Shown here piece after piece: positions 46,996-59,620 of a stretch of 64,000 nucleotides of DNA. A program made the position numbers and the translations under genes. The notes beneath the pieces were generated by a model. That model did not search any database. It had not been told where the DNA came from and saw only the letters and a program-made list of their open reading frames with translations. The stretch is from Mauremys mutica (lineage: Eukaryota > Chordata > Testudines > Geoemydidae). The first letter of the stretch is position 1. Every line of letters starts with the position of its first letter. The stretch is from the NCBI RefSeq assembly GCF_020497125.1, contig NC_059075.1, forward strand, positions 66,917,321-66,981,320. Direction: 5' to 3'.

Positions 46996-47949
46996 CTGTC
47001 TTACACTGGTCAGGATCCTGCTAAGCCTTTCACATATGCTTACCTTTACACACTGCGAGTAGTCCCATGGAAGTCCATGGCACTGCTACCTGCGTGCAGT
47101 ACAGCTGGTCAGGACTCTTCCATCAGAATAACTTTCCAAAGGAAAATACCCTTTTTTGAAAAATTAGAAATGTTCACAGGAAAATTTCATTTTTGCAGAA
47201 GAATTTCAATTTTCCATTGGGACTGTGCCGTGGCTACCCACCCGAACGCTCCCGTCAATTCCATTTGCTGCTGCCGGGAGAAAGCAATTTTGACAACAGC
47301 CTTCCAGGCAGGCAGTGGGAGAGCCACAGTGGGCCCTGGCTCGCCACTTGGCTACAGCCTAGTTGTCTCTCCAGTAGTGGGGGAGGCTGGAGGTGGAAAG
47401 CCTGGGTGCTCTGACTGACAGTCCACCAGTGAGGCCTGTGTGCAGGCAGAAAGCAGCACTGACAATCGCCTTCCAGGAGGGGAGGCGCAGAGCTGTCCTT
47501 TTGATTTCCCCAATCTGAAGACACATTACAAAGGTGGGTAACTATTATTAACCTAATCTTCTAGATGGAGAATCTGATCAAGACACATTAAGTGATTTCC
47601 CCACATGGACACAGCAGGAGTTTGGCAGAGTTGAGCCCTGATCCCGAAAATACTTATGTATGAGCTGAATGGGACTACTCATGCAGTTACGTTAGCATAA
47701 CGTTAGGTCTGTGTGTAAGTGTCTGTAGGCTTGGGGGCTCGGTCTGCCATTTCCCAGTCCTCTCCTCTAGCAGCTAGTGAAAGCTACTTGTGCTACCTTG
47801 TTAATGAAGTGCTCTGAATTCTGACTGAATAAAATATTCAGCCTTCATTGTGTGCATGGATTGGAGGGTGGCATGAGAGGCAGGCCTGTAGGAATATGTT
47901 ACTCATTTGAGAAGGCACCACAGAATCTGGTAATATTTCAGAGATCCAA

Positions 47950-48252
47950 TCATAGTGGAGCTAGCTTGTTAAAATGTTGCATGAGTACAAGGCATAACTT
48001 CTGAATGCCCTTCGCTCCCAGACCTTTCATCAAGTACCGCGGTTGTACTACGTTTCTCTCCCATTCTAGAAGAGTTTGCATATTTCTCAGTCCAGCTGTT
48101 AGTGTGTCCATATCATAGAAATCACCACCATCGCTGGAAATATTAAATGTCTGGTTGGCAAGATCAGCAGAAAATCCAAAGGCTGAATGGCCCTTGGAGA
48201 CCAAACTCCCTTCATACTCCTGCTGGTAGTTCTCCCAAGTCAGTACTGACAC
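47950..48252 (-). pseudogene. Unidentified 100-codon open frame
   Basis: A minus-strand frame of 100 codons has an ordinary amino-acid mix, unlike the low-complexity frames around it: LTWENYQQEYEGSLVSKG, DLANQTFNIS, GGDFYDMDTLTAGLRNMQTL and LEWERNVVQ. It stays open upstream of the first methionine through CVSVLTWENY. I do not recognise the family. No splice sites of good quality bound it and no neighbouring exon was seen. It may be an exon, a retrocopy fragment or chance. Confidence 0.35.
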
Positions 48253-49462
48253 ACAGGAGGGACAGCATGGGGGAAGCTTGTATCATCTCACTCACCGCTA
48301 CCTGCTTTGTGGATTGCAAATACGATTAGCACCAATTGTTGTGATGTTATTTTGCTCTAGATACCTCCCTGCCAGGGCTCTGTCTGCTAAACAACCATTT
48401 CACAGGAGCACCCAAACAGCAACAGGGTGGGAATTAGGAGCAAGCCTTTCCTGACCAGGGTCAAATCTGAACTGGTAACAGTAACGAAGGGCCCTGCATC
48501 CATTAATAATTCTCTGAATTAGCCAATCCCCAAATGATCTATTCTGTTTCCAAGGGAGATGTCGCCCATTCACCCTTGCCTCTCTGTGGCTTTGGCCATG
48601 CTGCACTAGATGTGCTTAGTCAAGAAATGATAGCGAGCAAGATAAAAATGTATTCTCTTGTCCAGAAACAAATCCTGTATAATAACCTTTTGGAAACTTC
48701 CCCTGGGGCCATTTTTTGTGGTCACACTTCTTGTCTCTCTCATTATGTCTCTGTAACCCATATTTGTAAAGACAGGTAATCCAGGTTAAAGAGCTATAAG
48801 CCATTCAGTGTTTGTGTGATTTAAAACCTAAGAGACAGGTTCTGGGGCTGCTTAACTTTTTTCATCTAATGACTCACACTTCTCTTTTCAATGCCAATTT
48901 GCCAAAGTTCAGGGAAGACAATTTAATTCCCCCTGATGGCCACTCTATTATTTGTTACAATGTATTTTGGTGGGCACTTTTCCTTCCACCAACCCCCTTT
49001 TCTTCTGCCAGCTTTTGAGGCTGATCCCTCCCTGCCGTGCACCTGGTGTCATCATTACACCTGTGTACAGTGAGCACAAAGCGAGTGGGAAGTGTTACCA
49101 AACCAGAACTCCACTCATACTGGTGGGAACATTTTACACCCACTTTGCACAGGTGCAAATGACACCACCAGGTACAAGGCAATGGAGAATAAGGTCCTTA
49201 GAGCCTGAATATCTTGTTGGCTTCACTGAGTGAGCTGTGTTCTAGGGTAAGATATATGAAGAGATAGCTAGTTAAATCTTGTACCATCCCTCTGATGAGC
49301 AAAACTATTACACTACAGAGGCTTCTCTAATCACTTAAGTTCTAATTTTCTCTCTTTAGGCCTGGGGTGTCTTTGAAGGGGAGATCTTCATAGAAAAGCC
49401 AGTGTGCTCTAAGAAGTTTTGTAAAACTCACTCGTGTTTTTCTTTTGGGGTTGGGACTCCAG
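48253..49462. other. No gene or clear repeat seen
   Basis: No frame or repeat can be supported here. At 49130-49195 there is a short stretch of the form ACACCCACTTTGCACAGGTG that recalls decayed SINE tails also seen near 29440, but it is too short to classify. Confidence 0.4.
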
Positions 49463-49464
49463 TA

Positions 49465-49584
49465 GGGTGACCAGATGTCCTGATTTTATAGGGACAGTCC
49501 TGATATTTGGGGCTTTTTCTTACCTAGGCTCCTATTACCCCCCACCCCCGTCTCGATTTTTTCATACTTGCTATCTGGTCACCC
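49465..49584. mobile_element. Short TA-flanked MITE, 120 bp
   Basis: The ends GGGTGACCAGATGTCC and GCTATCTGGTCACCC are inverse over GGGTGACCAGAT, and each abuts a TA (49463-49464 and 49585-49586). The interior is TTT/GGG rich. The target site suggests a Tc1/mariner-type origin. It shares GTGACCAG with the left end of the hAT at 37816, which may be coincidence. Confidence 0.8.
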
Positions 49585-49739
49585 TAGGCTCAATTGCTGC
49601 ATCAGAAGGGTGTTGGAGGTGTTGATTTTGGATGAGATATGAAAATGAGGTGATCCGGTTAATCAAAGATTCATCCCTCCTGCAGGCCATAGAATCTCAT
49701 CCGCTAACTCCTGCATCAAGCTCATAAATTACGGTTGAA

Positions 49740-49985
49740 TTAGAGCATGTCTTTTAGAAGGACATCCAGTATTATTTAAAGGCTGTACAAGTGATGGAAA
49801 AAAACCCACCACATCCCTAGGTAAGCTGTTCCAGTGGTTAATTACTCTCACTATTAAACATTTGTGCCTTACGTCCCATATGAATTTTTCTAGCTTCAAC
49901 TGCCAGCTGTTGGATCTTGTTATGCCTGTGTTGCTAGTATCATGATCCCTGAAGTATCAAATGTCCTCTGCCTATGTAGGTACTT
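49740..49985 (-). mobile_element. Ancient CR1-like LINE fragment
   Basis: On the + strand the segment reads AAGCTGTTCCAGTGGTTAAT, TACTCTCACTATTAAACATT, TTGTGCCTTACGTCC and AGCTTCAACTGCCAGCTGTT. These are the complement of an old CR1-related 3' segment, as in the tail of the 34330 copy. No frame survives. Confidence 0.6.
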
Positions 49986-50499
49986 TTAGAGCCAGGGCTC
50001 TGGTGTCCTAGCCAAATTCCATTTTGGCTACATAAAATATGTCCTGTAGTTTCATTTGGATATAGCGTTCTTCATCTCCTAACCTAAATAGTTGTGTAGC
50101 GTTGCTGTGGGTAGACAGACATCTGCCGTGTTCCACCCCAGTGATTACTGCATTTTCGTGGTGGGTGAAGCGGCCGTTTGTGGGTCTATATATTTTGTAA
50201 GGGTTTCTTTGATCCTTCTGGATGAAAAGAGATACATTAATGTACACTTTCACTGTTGTGCTCAGGAGTGTAGAGTTCTTTTTGTCCACCTGCAGTCTAT
50301 TCTGTGGTTGGTAGAGCATATACTACCAGAGGCTATAGCTTAATTTAGCTCAGCTACGGTGTCTTGTAATTAAGAAAGACCAAATCACCTCTGGTAATGG
50401 AAGGTTTTGAGCAGGAATTGATTTTTAGCAATAAGAGACTGAGATCCCTGGCCAACAAAATCAGTAATAAAAATGATTCTCTTTGTGCTAATCTCGCTG

Positions 50500-51165
50500 C
50501 AGTGGGGTGTTGACCCCACACGTGCCCTGAAAAGGTTAACCAAGACAAAGGGGGCTAATTAACCCAATAGGCTGCAGCTGAGAGGAATCAGGTGGCTCAG
50601 CAATCCCCTGATTGAATGAGGAAGCCCAGCTGAGGAGGAATGAGCTAGGCTGGGAGTATAAAGGCAGAAAATAGGCAGCAGAAGGGAGCTGCTAGGAAAA
50701 TTGGTAGTTCCTTCCTCGGAGAAGGGAGATGTATTTGGCCTGGCAAACTGGGGGCGCGCTGTCAGGAAGGTAGGACAGGGCTTGGAGAAAGACAGTAAGG
50801 TCTAGAAGGAACAGACCTTGACTGCTGACTAGAGGGTCTCTGAGCCAGAACCCAAAGTAGAGACTGAGCCCAGGTTTCCCTGCAAGCAACTGGGGAAGTG
50901 GCTCTACAAGGCAGGGAATGGGAAGACTGCCCAGGAGTGCTGGTGAGGAAAGACTTTGATACTCCTGAAAGGGAAAATGTGTATAGTGAACTGGTCAGAG
51001 GATTGAGTCGTGAAGAGGCAGCAGTAGCTTGAGGAGCAGGAGAGGGGCTGCAGACCCAGAGAGAGAGGCTGAGACACAGCATGTAGCCATAGGAAGGGGC
51101 ATCGATCTGGTGCGCTATTCCCCAGAAAAGCCAGCGGCGGCCCTGTCCTAGCTGCCACACTAGCT
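50500..51165 (+). mobile_element. LTR-like block, copy B, with TATA box
   Basis: The block has a clear promoter-like element GGGAGTATAAAGGCAG at about 50653-50668, and shares GCCCAGCTGAGGAGGAATGA-like and GAAAGACTTTGATACTCCTG steps with the block at 36190-36860. After it comes GGAGAGGGGCTGCAGACCC. The overall layout is U3-TATA-R. Terminal TG/CA and a target duplication could not be fixed. Confidence 0.55.
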
Positions 51166-51814
51166 GTCAAAATAGCCCTAAAAATGCCAGTTCTCTTCTC
51201 TAAACACAAGATTGTTTGCCCACACTGAGTAATTCATTTTTTTTCCCTCACACCAAAGATCTCAATAATGGACTTTGTCTCTTCTGTATTCTCCTTATTG
51301 TTCAATTTGCCCTGTGTAATAGGAAGGAATTTCAATTTTCCACAGAGTTCAGCAGTGTTTTCGCCACAGTATGAACACAGCATCATCCCAGCTCTTCTCC
51401 CAAGGTATCTTCCTTCATTGTATTAAAATGGTGAGGTATATGTGTGTGGGGGTGTATGTGTGAGAGAGAAATAACTGTTTCTAAAGATTAGGTCTGGCAG
51501 ATAGTTGGTTGGCATCTAAATAATGCCTGGCCATGCAGCAATTCGTTTTTTAGAGTGGCATTTCCCTCCCTTTCTGATCTTTTATTGTCAAATGTTTCCT
51601 TTTGTGTCCTGTATAAGAGCTGCCACATTGGCCTAATATTCCGCTTACCGAACTCGTCTGCCTTTTTTCAATACTGCACCGTGCAAGTTAATGACTGTCA
51701 ATAATACATAATCTGGGCTCAACAATGGCCGGTGCTAGCTGATTCAGAATGCATAAACACCCCCCAATAAAGCATCTTAGTGTTGTGCAGCACTATAGCA
51801 GGAAAACTTCCATT

Positions 51815-51960
51815 GTTCGTTTGTATTATTGTAGTACCTAGCATCCTCTGTCATGGACCAGAACCCCACTGTGCTAGGCACTGTACAAACAGAACAAAAA
51901 GATGGTCCCTGCTGCAAGGAGCTTACATTCTAGATATAAGACAAGAGACGATAGATGATA
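51815..51960 (+). repeat. SINE-like remnant (MIR-type family)
   Basis: Steps CATGGACCAGAACCCCACTG, TGTGCTAGGCACTGTACAAA and GATGGTCCCTGCTGCAAGG are shared with 25225-25345. It is among the best-preserved copies in the window but lacks clear polymerase III boxes. Confidence 0.65.
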
Positions 51961-52859
51961 CAGCCAGACAGGAGATCACAAAGAAACAATGCGATAGTAT
52001 TGTGAGTGTGACGGAAAGTGGTCTCTGCGTGCCTGCAGCCTCGCTGTTAAGCCTTTTTTAGGTGTCCCAGCAAAGCAGAGTTTTAAGGAGGTCTTTGACA
52101 GAGAACAACGAAGTGGCTTTGGGGATGTTTATGGGAGTTCCTTCCAAAGGGCAACTTGGGAGAAAGTATGACCCCCACTGGTGATCAACTTATTCTGAAG
52201 CATGAGGCTTGATTGCCCTGGTGATTGTTACTGTATCTAATTTATTCTCAGGGGAATAATAGTACCTTTGGACTGAGGTCTTGTAATGTATTGGCTCTGT
52301 CTGTATGAATGTGTGAGTGACGGATGCTGCCCTCTAGTGGAAAGCACTTTTAGCTCAAGTGATTCAGGTCTCTTTTTGGACCAGAAAGGGTTCTAAAGGC
52401 AGCTCCCTGTGTGCGTGAGATTTCTATATAGTAGTAAAGTCTGTCTGCAACACATGGACTCATTCCAGTCTTCAGACGCCCAGGTGAGCTGCTCCTTACT
52501 GGTCAGACCTGCACTCTCCAACTCCCATAGGACTACTTGCCTCTCGTGATTCTAATCTTTGGCGACTGCAGGGATGTCATTGATCTGATGTCACTGCTGG
52601 TGACACTTTATTTGCATATATGCCTTATCCTCTGTTTAACATGGCTAAGAGTACATGATTAAAATGTGTGAACTGAAGGATGAGATGAACAGAGTAAACA
52701 GGAAACAAAGACCAGGGATGTTGGGGATATGTTACCTGACAAGTGGTATGAAGAACTCTAGGGCCTGATTTTCTTGCTTCTCTCTTGCACTGGAAAAACA
52801 CTACTGATGTTAGTGGAGTTGCTCCTGATTTACATCAGTGTAACTGAGGACTTTCTTCA

Positions 52860-53160
52860 CTGCAGTGTTAGCTTGCGGAGTAACTCGAGTGTTGCCCCAA
52901 CCACACACACATCTCTACCTTGAAGTTAGTGCTTGAAACTCAAGCTACCTGGCCATTCAGAGGGGACAGGGCTAGGTGAAAGCCCAAGTGCTGCTGACAT
53001 TCAAGCTACTGAAGCAGTGCGGACTCAGCATTCTGTATGCCTACAAACACACTGTGTGGCTTGCGTGTTCTGAGTACAACCGCTCTCACTTGAGTTAGGT
53101 CAGCCTGAGTGTAGATGACTCGAGCTAATGCTGCAGTGAAAACCAACCCTGCAAATCAGG
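52860..53160. mobile_element. Probable MITE, borders approximate
   Basis: The left side has TAACTCGAGTGTTGCCCC and the right side GTGTAGATGACTCGAGCTAA, with CTCGAG/AGCTA motifs repeated in between. It is of the hAT-like palindromic style common in this window. No target duplication was confirmed. Confidence 0.4.
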
Positions 53161-55865
53161 CTCTTAAACTAAAACAGTCCAAATCATCAGGTGATGTAGC
53201 CGCCCTTATTTACACCAGCTGGGGATCTGGCACAACATGTGCCTAATTCAGCTATTCTGTGAGCAGGTGCAATTCCATAGTTTTCAATAGGTACTATACC
53301 CACCTACACCAGAAAGTTTTCCCCCACTTATCTGTAATTTGCACTTGGGTTTGTATTTAAACACACTGGTGTAACTCTCCACTGAGTCAAGGGGATCCGA
53401 ATCTGGCCTAAAGCTCCAATACTTGATTCCATTTGATCCATCAGTGTCTCCGTTCACTTTGGCTTTATTCTAAGGTGTTAAGTCTGGGGAAGCAAAGAAA
53501 GGATCTGCCCCAGCTGGAGTCTCAGGAATTCTGGGAGGGCAGCAAGCTCTATAAAGAGTCTCTGTTTCTGCGATATTAAATTCTTGCCACTTCTCAGGCT
53601 GCCTCTCCTGAGTCATTTTGAAAGCTGATGGGAATTATTGATCCTATTTACACTCCAAGTGTTTTGACTGATTCTGCATTTAAAAACAGGAATGTCCAGA
53701 TGCAGAATTAAAGAGCAGCTCTTCCCATGGCCTGATACAAAAATGATCTATGGGTCTGACCTGTCTTCTCTGAAAGTGGCTTCATACTTTCATGGGATTG
53801 CTGCCCCCTGCTAGGTCACTGGCTTGTAAATTACTGTGCCCCATCCATTAATCTGTAGTCTACATCCTGTCCTTGCTTGTTCCCTAAACCCTCTTTCCTC
53901 TGGCACATGCATGCATCTTCCTCCCTACTGCCTAACAGAACAAGTGCAGAAAATGTTCTGAAGGCCAGGAGGCAGGTAGCATGCCACACCGTGCCAGACT
54001 CCTTGTTGGTGAGAGGATGAGTTGCCACTTGTGCTTCTACTTCTGGCAGGATGGTTTCTTCATGAAAGGGCAGGATTTCACCTTATGGTCCAAAGTCAGC
54101 CCTGAAATCAACAGCGTAAATCTGTTTCCAATGGGAATTGCACATGCTTACACCAGGGCTGAGTTTTGTCCTTTTTGTTCTGATCTTGTAGTTCTACTAC
54201 TAACTTGCTAGACAAAAAAGCACCAAAAAGGTAGCTCAGTGCTCTAATCTAAAGTACCATAGGTTGGTGTGTTGACCAATTTGCTCTGGGTGCTGTCAGT
54301 GCAAACTTCTCTGGGAGCTGTGCTCCATAATGAGGCAAGTTTGTGTCATCCACAGGAAGGAAAGAGAAGATCTTAATTTCCCTTGTCACCTTCTTTAGTC
54401 TCTTTCAAGCCATTTTCTTTCTACCCAGGTGTTGTCTGGAGGGAGGTAGATATTTTTAAAGAAAAATTAATGTGTAAATAGTAGTAGTTAAATGGAATTT
54501 TGTTTGAACTTTTTTTTTTTGAAAATGTATATAAGTGCACAGGCTCTTATGTCCAAGTGATCTACTGCGTTGCTTCTTATAACCTTTGATTTGTATCAGT
54601 TTGGTACAATAATATCTTGTCTGTTTCATTCCAGCTGATGTCCTGGCATATGCAAAGGATGTCTTCACTGTGTCCCTTACAACTAGGGGAGGGAGGACAA
54701 TTAAATTGCAGTTTACAAGGAGAATTTCATGCAGACCTCAAAAGCTTTGGTACCTACAAGTTCAGCTGCTTGTCCAGCCTCTTGAGTCTGCAGAACGGAG
54801 CAGGAAATTGGCATGCATTCTGTCATAAGACATCAGGTCTTCCTGCTTATGGCTGGGCTGATTGTATGGTCGGAACAGCCTTTCCCTTAATATCCCAGTG
54901 CTTCTGATCCACACTTCAGTCAGGAAGTGCAAATACATGCCAACCTCGCCCCCCTGTCGTCCCCCCCCCCCCCCCCAAAAAAAAACCTACACATACACCA
55001 CGAGTAAAACACACCCCTCCTCCAAAAAAGAACCAGTTTGTTTTAAAAACTCTAAAGTCCGAGGTTTTGGAGAGAGAAATTCTCATTGTAGCTAAACCAG
55101 CTCACCCAACCTTCATTGTTACAGACAGGTAGTCAAGAGTAATTGCATGAGATTAGAAGATAGTCCTTGGGTTCTTCCCCATTTTTGCTACTGACATGTG
55201 GAGCTTTGGGCAAATCCACTGAGCTGTTCAAAATTCTCCATTAATGTCGAGTGCCTCCATTTTTCAGTGTTCAACTTGAGAAACATGGGGCCTTTTCTCT
55301 AGCGGCGCTGGGAACTCCCCATTAGTTGATGGGAATCACGGGTGCTTGTCTCTGAAATTCTGTTCTTTTGTTGCTCTGTGCCTCCGTTTCTCCATCAAGG
55401 AAAAGCAGGGAGGTTGAGCCCCGCAGTGTTCATGCAATATGAACGAAGATGAAATTGCTATATAAGGGCCTAATGTTGTCTTTAGTTTGTACCAGCGTGT
55501 GTGCTGTGAAATCGAGAGCTGGATTTCAAGTACTTCAGAGCTTGAGGGGGTTTAGATTTGGGATTTTTGTTTGACCTCGGAGAGAGAGAGGCACTAGCAG
55601 GAAGATCTGCAGGTTTGAATTCTGAACCCTCACCTCCTGGAATATCAGAGGGTGTTTGGATCCAGGACTTTTGTTCAACCCAATAATAAACAAAACCAAA
55701 GCAATGGTGAAAAATATTTCATTGTATATTCTCTTGTATAGTGCTTTCCATCCATTTATCTCCATGCCGAGAAGTGATATAATTTATCCTTTTGTAACAC
55801 CACAGGGGAGTGGAAGAGCCAGGAATAGAACCTATGTCTCCAGAGTGCCAGTGTGGTATGCAAGA
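53161..55865. other. No gene seen; poly-C and poly-T runs
   Basis: No coding sequence was recognised. There is a T run at 54511-54520 and a C run of about 16 at 54961-54976 followed by A. A weak MIR-like piece (TGCTACTGACATGTGGAGCT then TTTGGGCAAATCCACTGAGC) lies at 55185-55240. Confidence 0.5.
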
Positions 55866-55869
55866 GAGA

Positions 55870-55995
55870 CAGGGAGGGTGAAGTAATAGTTCTTATTGGA
55901 TCGACATCTGTAGGTGAAAGAGACGAGCTTTTGAGCTACATGGAGTTCTTCAGGTCTGGTGGGTGAAGTCTGTAATACCTTATCCACTGGAGCAC
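55870..55995. repeat. Unclassified dispersed repeat, copy 2
   Basis: The sequence GGTGAAGTAATAGTTCTTAT, GGTGAAAGAGACGAGCTTTT, then GAGTTCTTCAGGTCTGG is a fuller copy of the repeat at 19575-19715. Class is unknown. Confidence 0.55.
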
Positions 55996-57042
55996 TCTGA
56001 ACAAGATTGCCAGTGAACGACCAAATAGCACTTGGTCTGTACCTGTTCTTCAAAGGCTTTCCCCCTCTTCAGCTGTGAAAGAGCCACACCACCCTAGTCT
56101 TTCTAGTAGGTGAAGCAGCCTACCCTGAAGGGTGTTGAAGGCAGCAGAGTGAAGATAACTAGGCTGGTGTGATCACTGTGCTGCCTCCATGTGATCACAA
56201 AACAGCGAGCAGCTGGAGGAATGGGAAAGGAGAGATTTCAAGACACTCGATTCTTTGCTGTGGGGGATCTTTTGTTGCGGGAGAACGAGGAAGTGGAAAG
56301 GCAGATTTTTTTTTTTCTGTCTAGATTTTTCACACACCCAGTCCAATCTCCTTTGCTTCCCCCCCCCGCCCACGTACTACGTACTTAGAAGCCTTGTCTA
56401 AACAAAGAAATCAAACTGTTCCTGAAAATGGTGTCTCTTCTCTTCCCGCTCTCTCTTCCCCCCACCCAGCCAATATTGAAAATGGATGTGTCTAGTCTAC
56501 ACACACTTAAACCACTCTCAGTGTTGGTTCAGGGCTATCCGTGCTGAAACCTCTTCATCAACAGTGCAGTTTCCTAGGGTAGACCAAGCTGGAGTTTCAT
56601 TCATGTAAATCTTTGTCAGTTACACTTCATATTTCTGTTCTGTGGGTGCGCAATAGACACAACTGCTGGCAGGAAATTGATCACAGGGCAGCATGCCTGC
56701 CGCCATGGGGAATGTGACAGCATGTCTCTTTCTGGTGGTAACTCCAGAATCCCCTGAAATATAGTATAAAGCCTAGTATCCAATTTCCCATGCTCTGTAA
56801 TTCTGTATGTGTGCGTCAGTCAGAACCACTGTGTGTCATTATCCGACGATCTATCACATTAAAACATGGGGGAAGGAAAACCACCCTGAAAGGGAAAAGT
56901 AATGCTTTGTAGCCTTTGAAGCATGTCCCGTTTAGTCTTGGCCTCTGAAACTTTCATTTAGTCTTGTACCCTCCCAAAAGATTCTGCCCATAGCCCAGCA
57001 CTTCACTGTACTCGCAACAAGAGACTAAGGTTGGGGCTAGTG

Positions 57043-57383
57043 CAGGGGTTCTCAACCTTTTTCTTTCTGCAACCTTCCCCCCCCCCGCCCATGCTATAAA
57101 AACTCCATGGCCCACCTGTGTTGCAACTGATTTTCTGCATGCCAAAAAAAAGCCAGGGCTGGTATTAGGGGGCAGCAAACAGAGAAATTACTTGGGGGAG
57201 GGGGCATACCACACAGACCTCCATGAAGCTAAGCTGCTCAGGCTTAGGCTTCAGCCCTATGCAGAGGAGCTTTGGCTTTCTGCCCTGGGCTCCAGTAAGT
57301 CTGATGCTGGCCCTGCTTGACAGACTCCCTGAAAACTGCTCGCAGCCCCCCAGGGGCACCGGACCCCGGGTTGAGAACCACTG
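57043..57383. mobile_element. hAT-type MITE, 341 bp
   Basis: The ends CAGGGGTTCTCAACC and GGTTGAGAACCACTG are inverse at 14 of 15 bases. Flanks GGCTAGTG (57035-57042) and GACTAGTG (57384-57391) match at 7 of 8, fitting a hAT duplication. No transposase is present. Confidence 0.88.
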
Positions 57384-57449
57384 GACTAGTGCAGACAAAG
57401 CAGCATATACCTCAACATGTGTTTAAATTGTCAAGGCCAAGCCTAATAT

Positions 57450-58150
57450 TCCCTCTAGGCCTTTTTGGCCTGAGGGCCACATCTGGGTGGGGAAATTGCA
57501 TGCAGGGCTACGAATGTAGGGCTGGGGCAGGGGGTTGGGGTGTGGGAGGGGGTTCAGTGTGCAGGAAGGGGCTCAGGGCAGCGGGTTGGGGTGCAGAGTG
57601 TGGGAGGGAGCTCAGGGCAGGGGGTTGGGGTGTGACAAGGGGTTGGGGGCTCAAGGTGGGGCTTGGGGTGTGGCAGGGGGCTGGGGTGCAGGCTCTGGCC
57701 CAGTGCTGCTTACCTTGAGTGGCTCCAGGGTGGCAGCAGCACACAGCAGGGCTAAAGCTGGTGCCCTGGCCGTGGCCATGTGCCACTCCCAGAATCAGCC
57801 GGCACCACGTTCCTGCAGCCCCTGGTGGGGGGGGAGGGGCAGGGCAGAGGGCTCCGCGAGCTGCTCTCGCTTGCGAGTACCTCCCCCAAAGTTCCCATTG
57901 GCTGAGGTTCCCCATTCCAACCAATGGGAGCTGTGGGAGGTGGTGCCTGCAGGCAAGGGCAGCGCACGGAGCCCTCTGCCCCCTTCCCTTTCTCACCCTT
58001 CCCCTCCCTCAGGAGCTGCAGGGACGTGGTGCCGGCTACTTCTGGGAGCGGCGCGAGGCCAGGGCAGGCAGGGAGCCTGCCTTAGCCCCGCTGCGCCATG
58101 CGGGTAGCAATCCCGCGGGCCAGATCCAAAGCCCTGACAGGCCAGATCCG
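57450..58150 (-). mobile_element. hAT-type element, end-truncated copy
   Basis: This is a reverse-orientation relative of 58521-59089. Its left side reads CTTTTTGGCCTGAGGGCCAC, the complement of GGCCCTCGGGCCAAAAAG in the other. Its right side reads GGCCAGATCCAAAGCCCTGA, the complement of the other's start. Both termini and the target duplication are missing. It contains a G-rich tandem array at 57520-57690 not seen in the other copy. Confidence 0.75.
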
Positions 58151-58520
58151 TCCCACCCCGATCTAGGCTTTAATCTTACCAGCTTAGCATGCGTGAAGGG
58201 AGGGTGTCTGCCTACACTAGCCTTTTCAAATGTTAGTTAGCACCTGTTGCCTGTCGCCTAGCACCCCACCTTTTGTTCTAGTCTGCCCTAGGAGGTTAGG
58301 GTGGAAGGCGGGAAGAGTCCAGGCTCTGTAATAGGAAAGTATCTTTTCTCCCCCCTCATGCCCATTATTAAGCAACAGACTTGCCCCCTCCAGGTGTGCT
58401 TTTGTCTGACTTCACCGCCTCCGCAGGGCTGTGCCCTGTTGGCAGTAGGATGGGAGCCTCCCAAGAAATAATGAGGGTGATGCAGAAAGTGCGACTCATC
58501 ACTCAGAGCAAGCACTATGC

Positions 58521-59089
58521 CAGGGGTGGGCAAACTCCGGCCTGTCAGGGCTTTGGATCTGGCCTGTGGGATTGCCACCCCCGTGGTGCAGGAGGGCTAA
58601 GGCAGGCTCCCTGCCTGCCTTGGGTCCGCACTGCTCCTGGAAGCAGCCAGCACCATGTCCCTGTGGCCCTGGAGGGGTGGGGTGAGGGCGCAGAGGGCTC
58701 GATGCGCTGCCCTTGCAGGCACCACCCCCCTGCAGCTCCCATTGGCCGGGAATGGGGAACTGCAGCCTATGGGAGCTTTGCGGGAGGTACCTGCAGGCAA
58801 GGGCAGTGCGTGGAACCCTCTCCCCGCTGCCCCCCCCCCACCCCGGGGCTGCATGGATGTGGTGCCGGCTGTTTCCGGGAGCAGCGTGGGGGCCAGGGCA
58901 GGCAAGGAGCCTGTCTTAGCCCTGCTGCACGCCACTGCCACCCTGAAGCCACTCAAGATAAGCGGCGCCAGGCTGGAGCCCACACCCCTCCTGTGCCCTG
59001 CACCCCTGCCCCAGCCCTACATTCATGGCCCTGCATGCAATTTCCCCACCCAGATGTGGCCCTCGGGCCAAAAAGTTTGCCCACCCCTG
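58521..59089. mobile_element. hAT-type element, 569 bp
   Basis: The ends CAGGGGTGGGCAAAC and GTTTGCCCACCCCTG are perfect inverses. The flanks CACTATGC (58513-58520) and CACTATAC (59090-59097) match at 7 of 8. The interior is GC-rich. Open frames there are artefacts. Confidence 0.9.
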
Positions 59090-59544
59090 CACTATACTCT
59101 TAGCTTTGAGAGACTGGCCCAAAGTTAATGCGAGTCTTTGAGCCAGTAATGAACTAATGTGCCGTTTGCTGTTAAGGGAGTGATGCTGTTGGAGTTGCTG
59201 TCTTTAGGACAAAACCTTAAACTGAGATACGTGTCCTTATGCTCTTGTGGCACTTGGCACACAGCGTGTGTTCAGCGATGGAGCTCTGACGAAATGCCAA
59301 GTTGCGTTCTGCTTCCTAAACTTTCCCCTGCAATTTGTTGGACTAAGCACGCTTCACTTGTAGCCTGAACCCACGGTCTTGTTTCTTTTCTGCTGTTAAG
59401 CAGTTGCTGCAGTGTAACACGGAGTGAGTTACTATCCATGCTGGATCTCCCACTAACGTCAATAGGAGAAGGATAAAGCTTCTGGAGGCTTGGGATAGGC
59501 GCTGTCTAAATCGCTCTACATAAGAGATGCCTCAATAGGTCAGG

Positions 59545-59620
59545 GCTTCGCTATGCTAATCACTGTACGAACATCTAGTAAAGGACAGACCCTGCCCCAA
59601 AGAGTTCACAATTATGTAAT
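59545..59620. repeat. SINE-like remnant, decayed
   Basis: The steps TATGCTAATCACTGTACGAA and ACAGACCCTGCCCCAAAGAG match the family at 51815 and 25225, at lower quality. Confidence 0.5.

Noticed and set aside
57317..59128. Many open frames up to 240 codons
   Set aside because: They sit in GC-rich hAT interiors, occur on both strands and in all frames, and encode low-complexity Pro/Gly/Ala/Cys-rich sequence.
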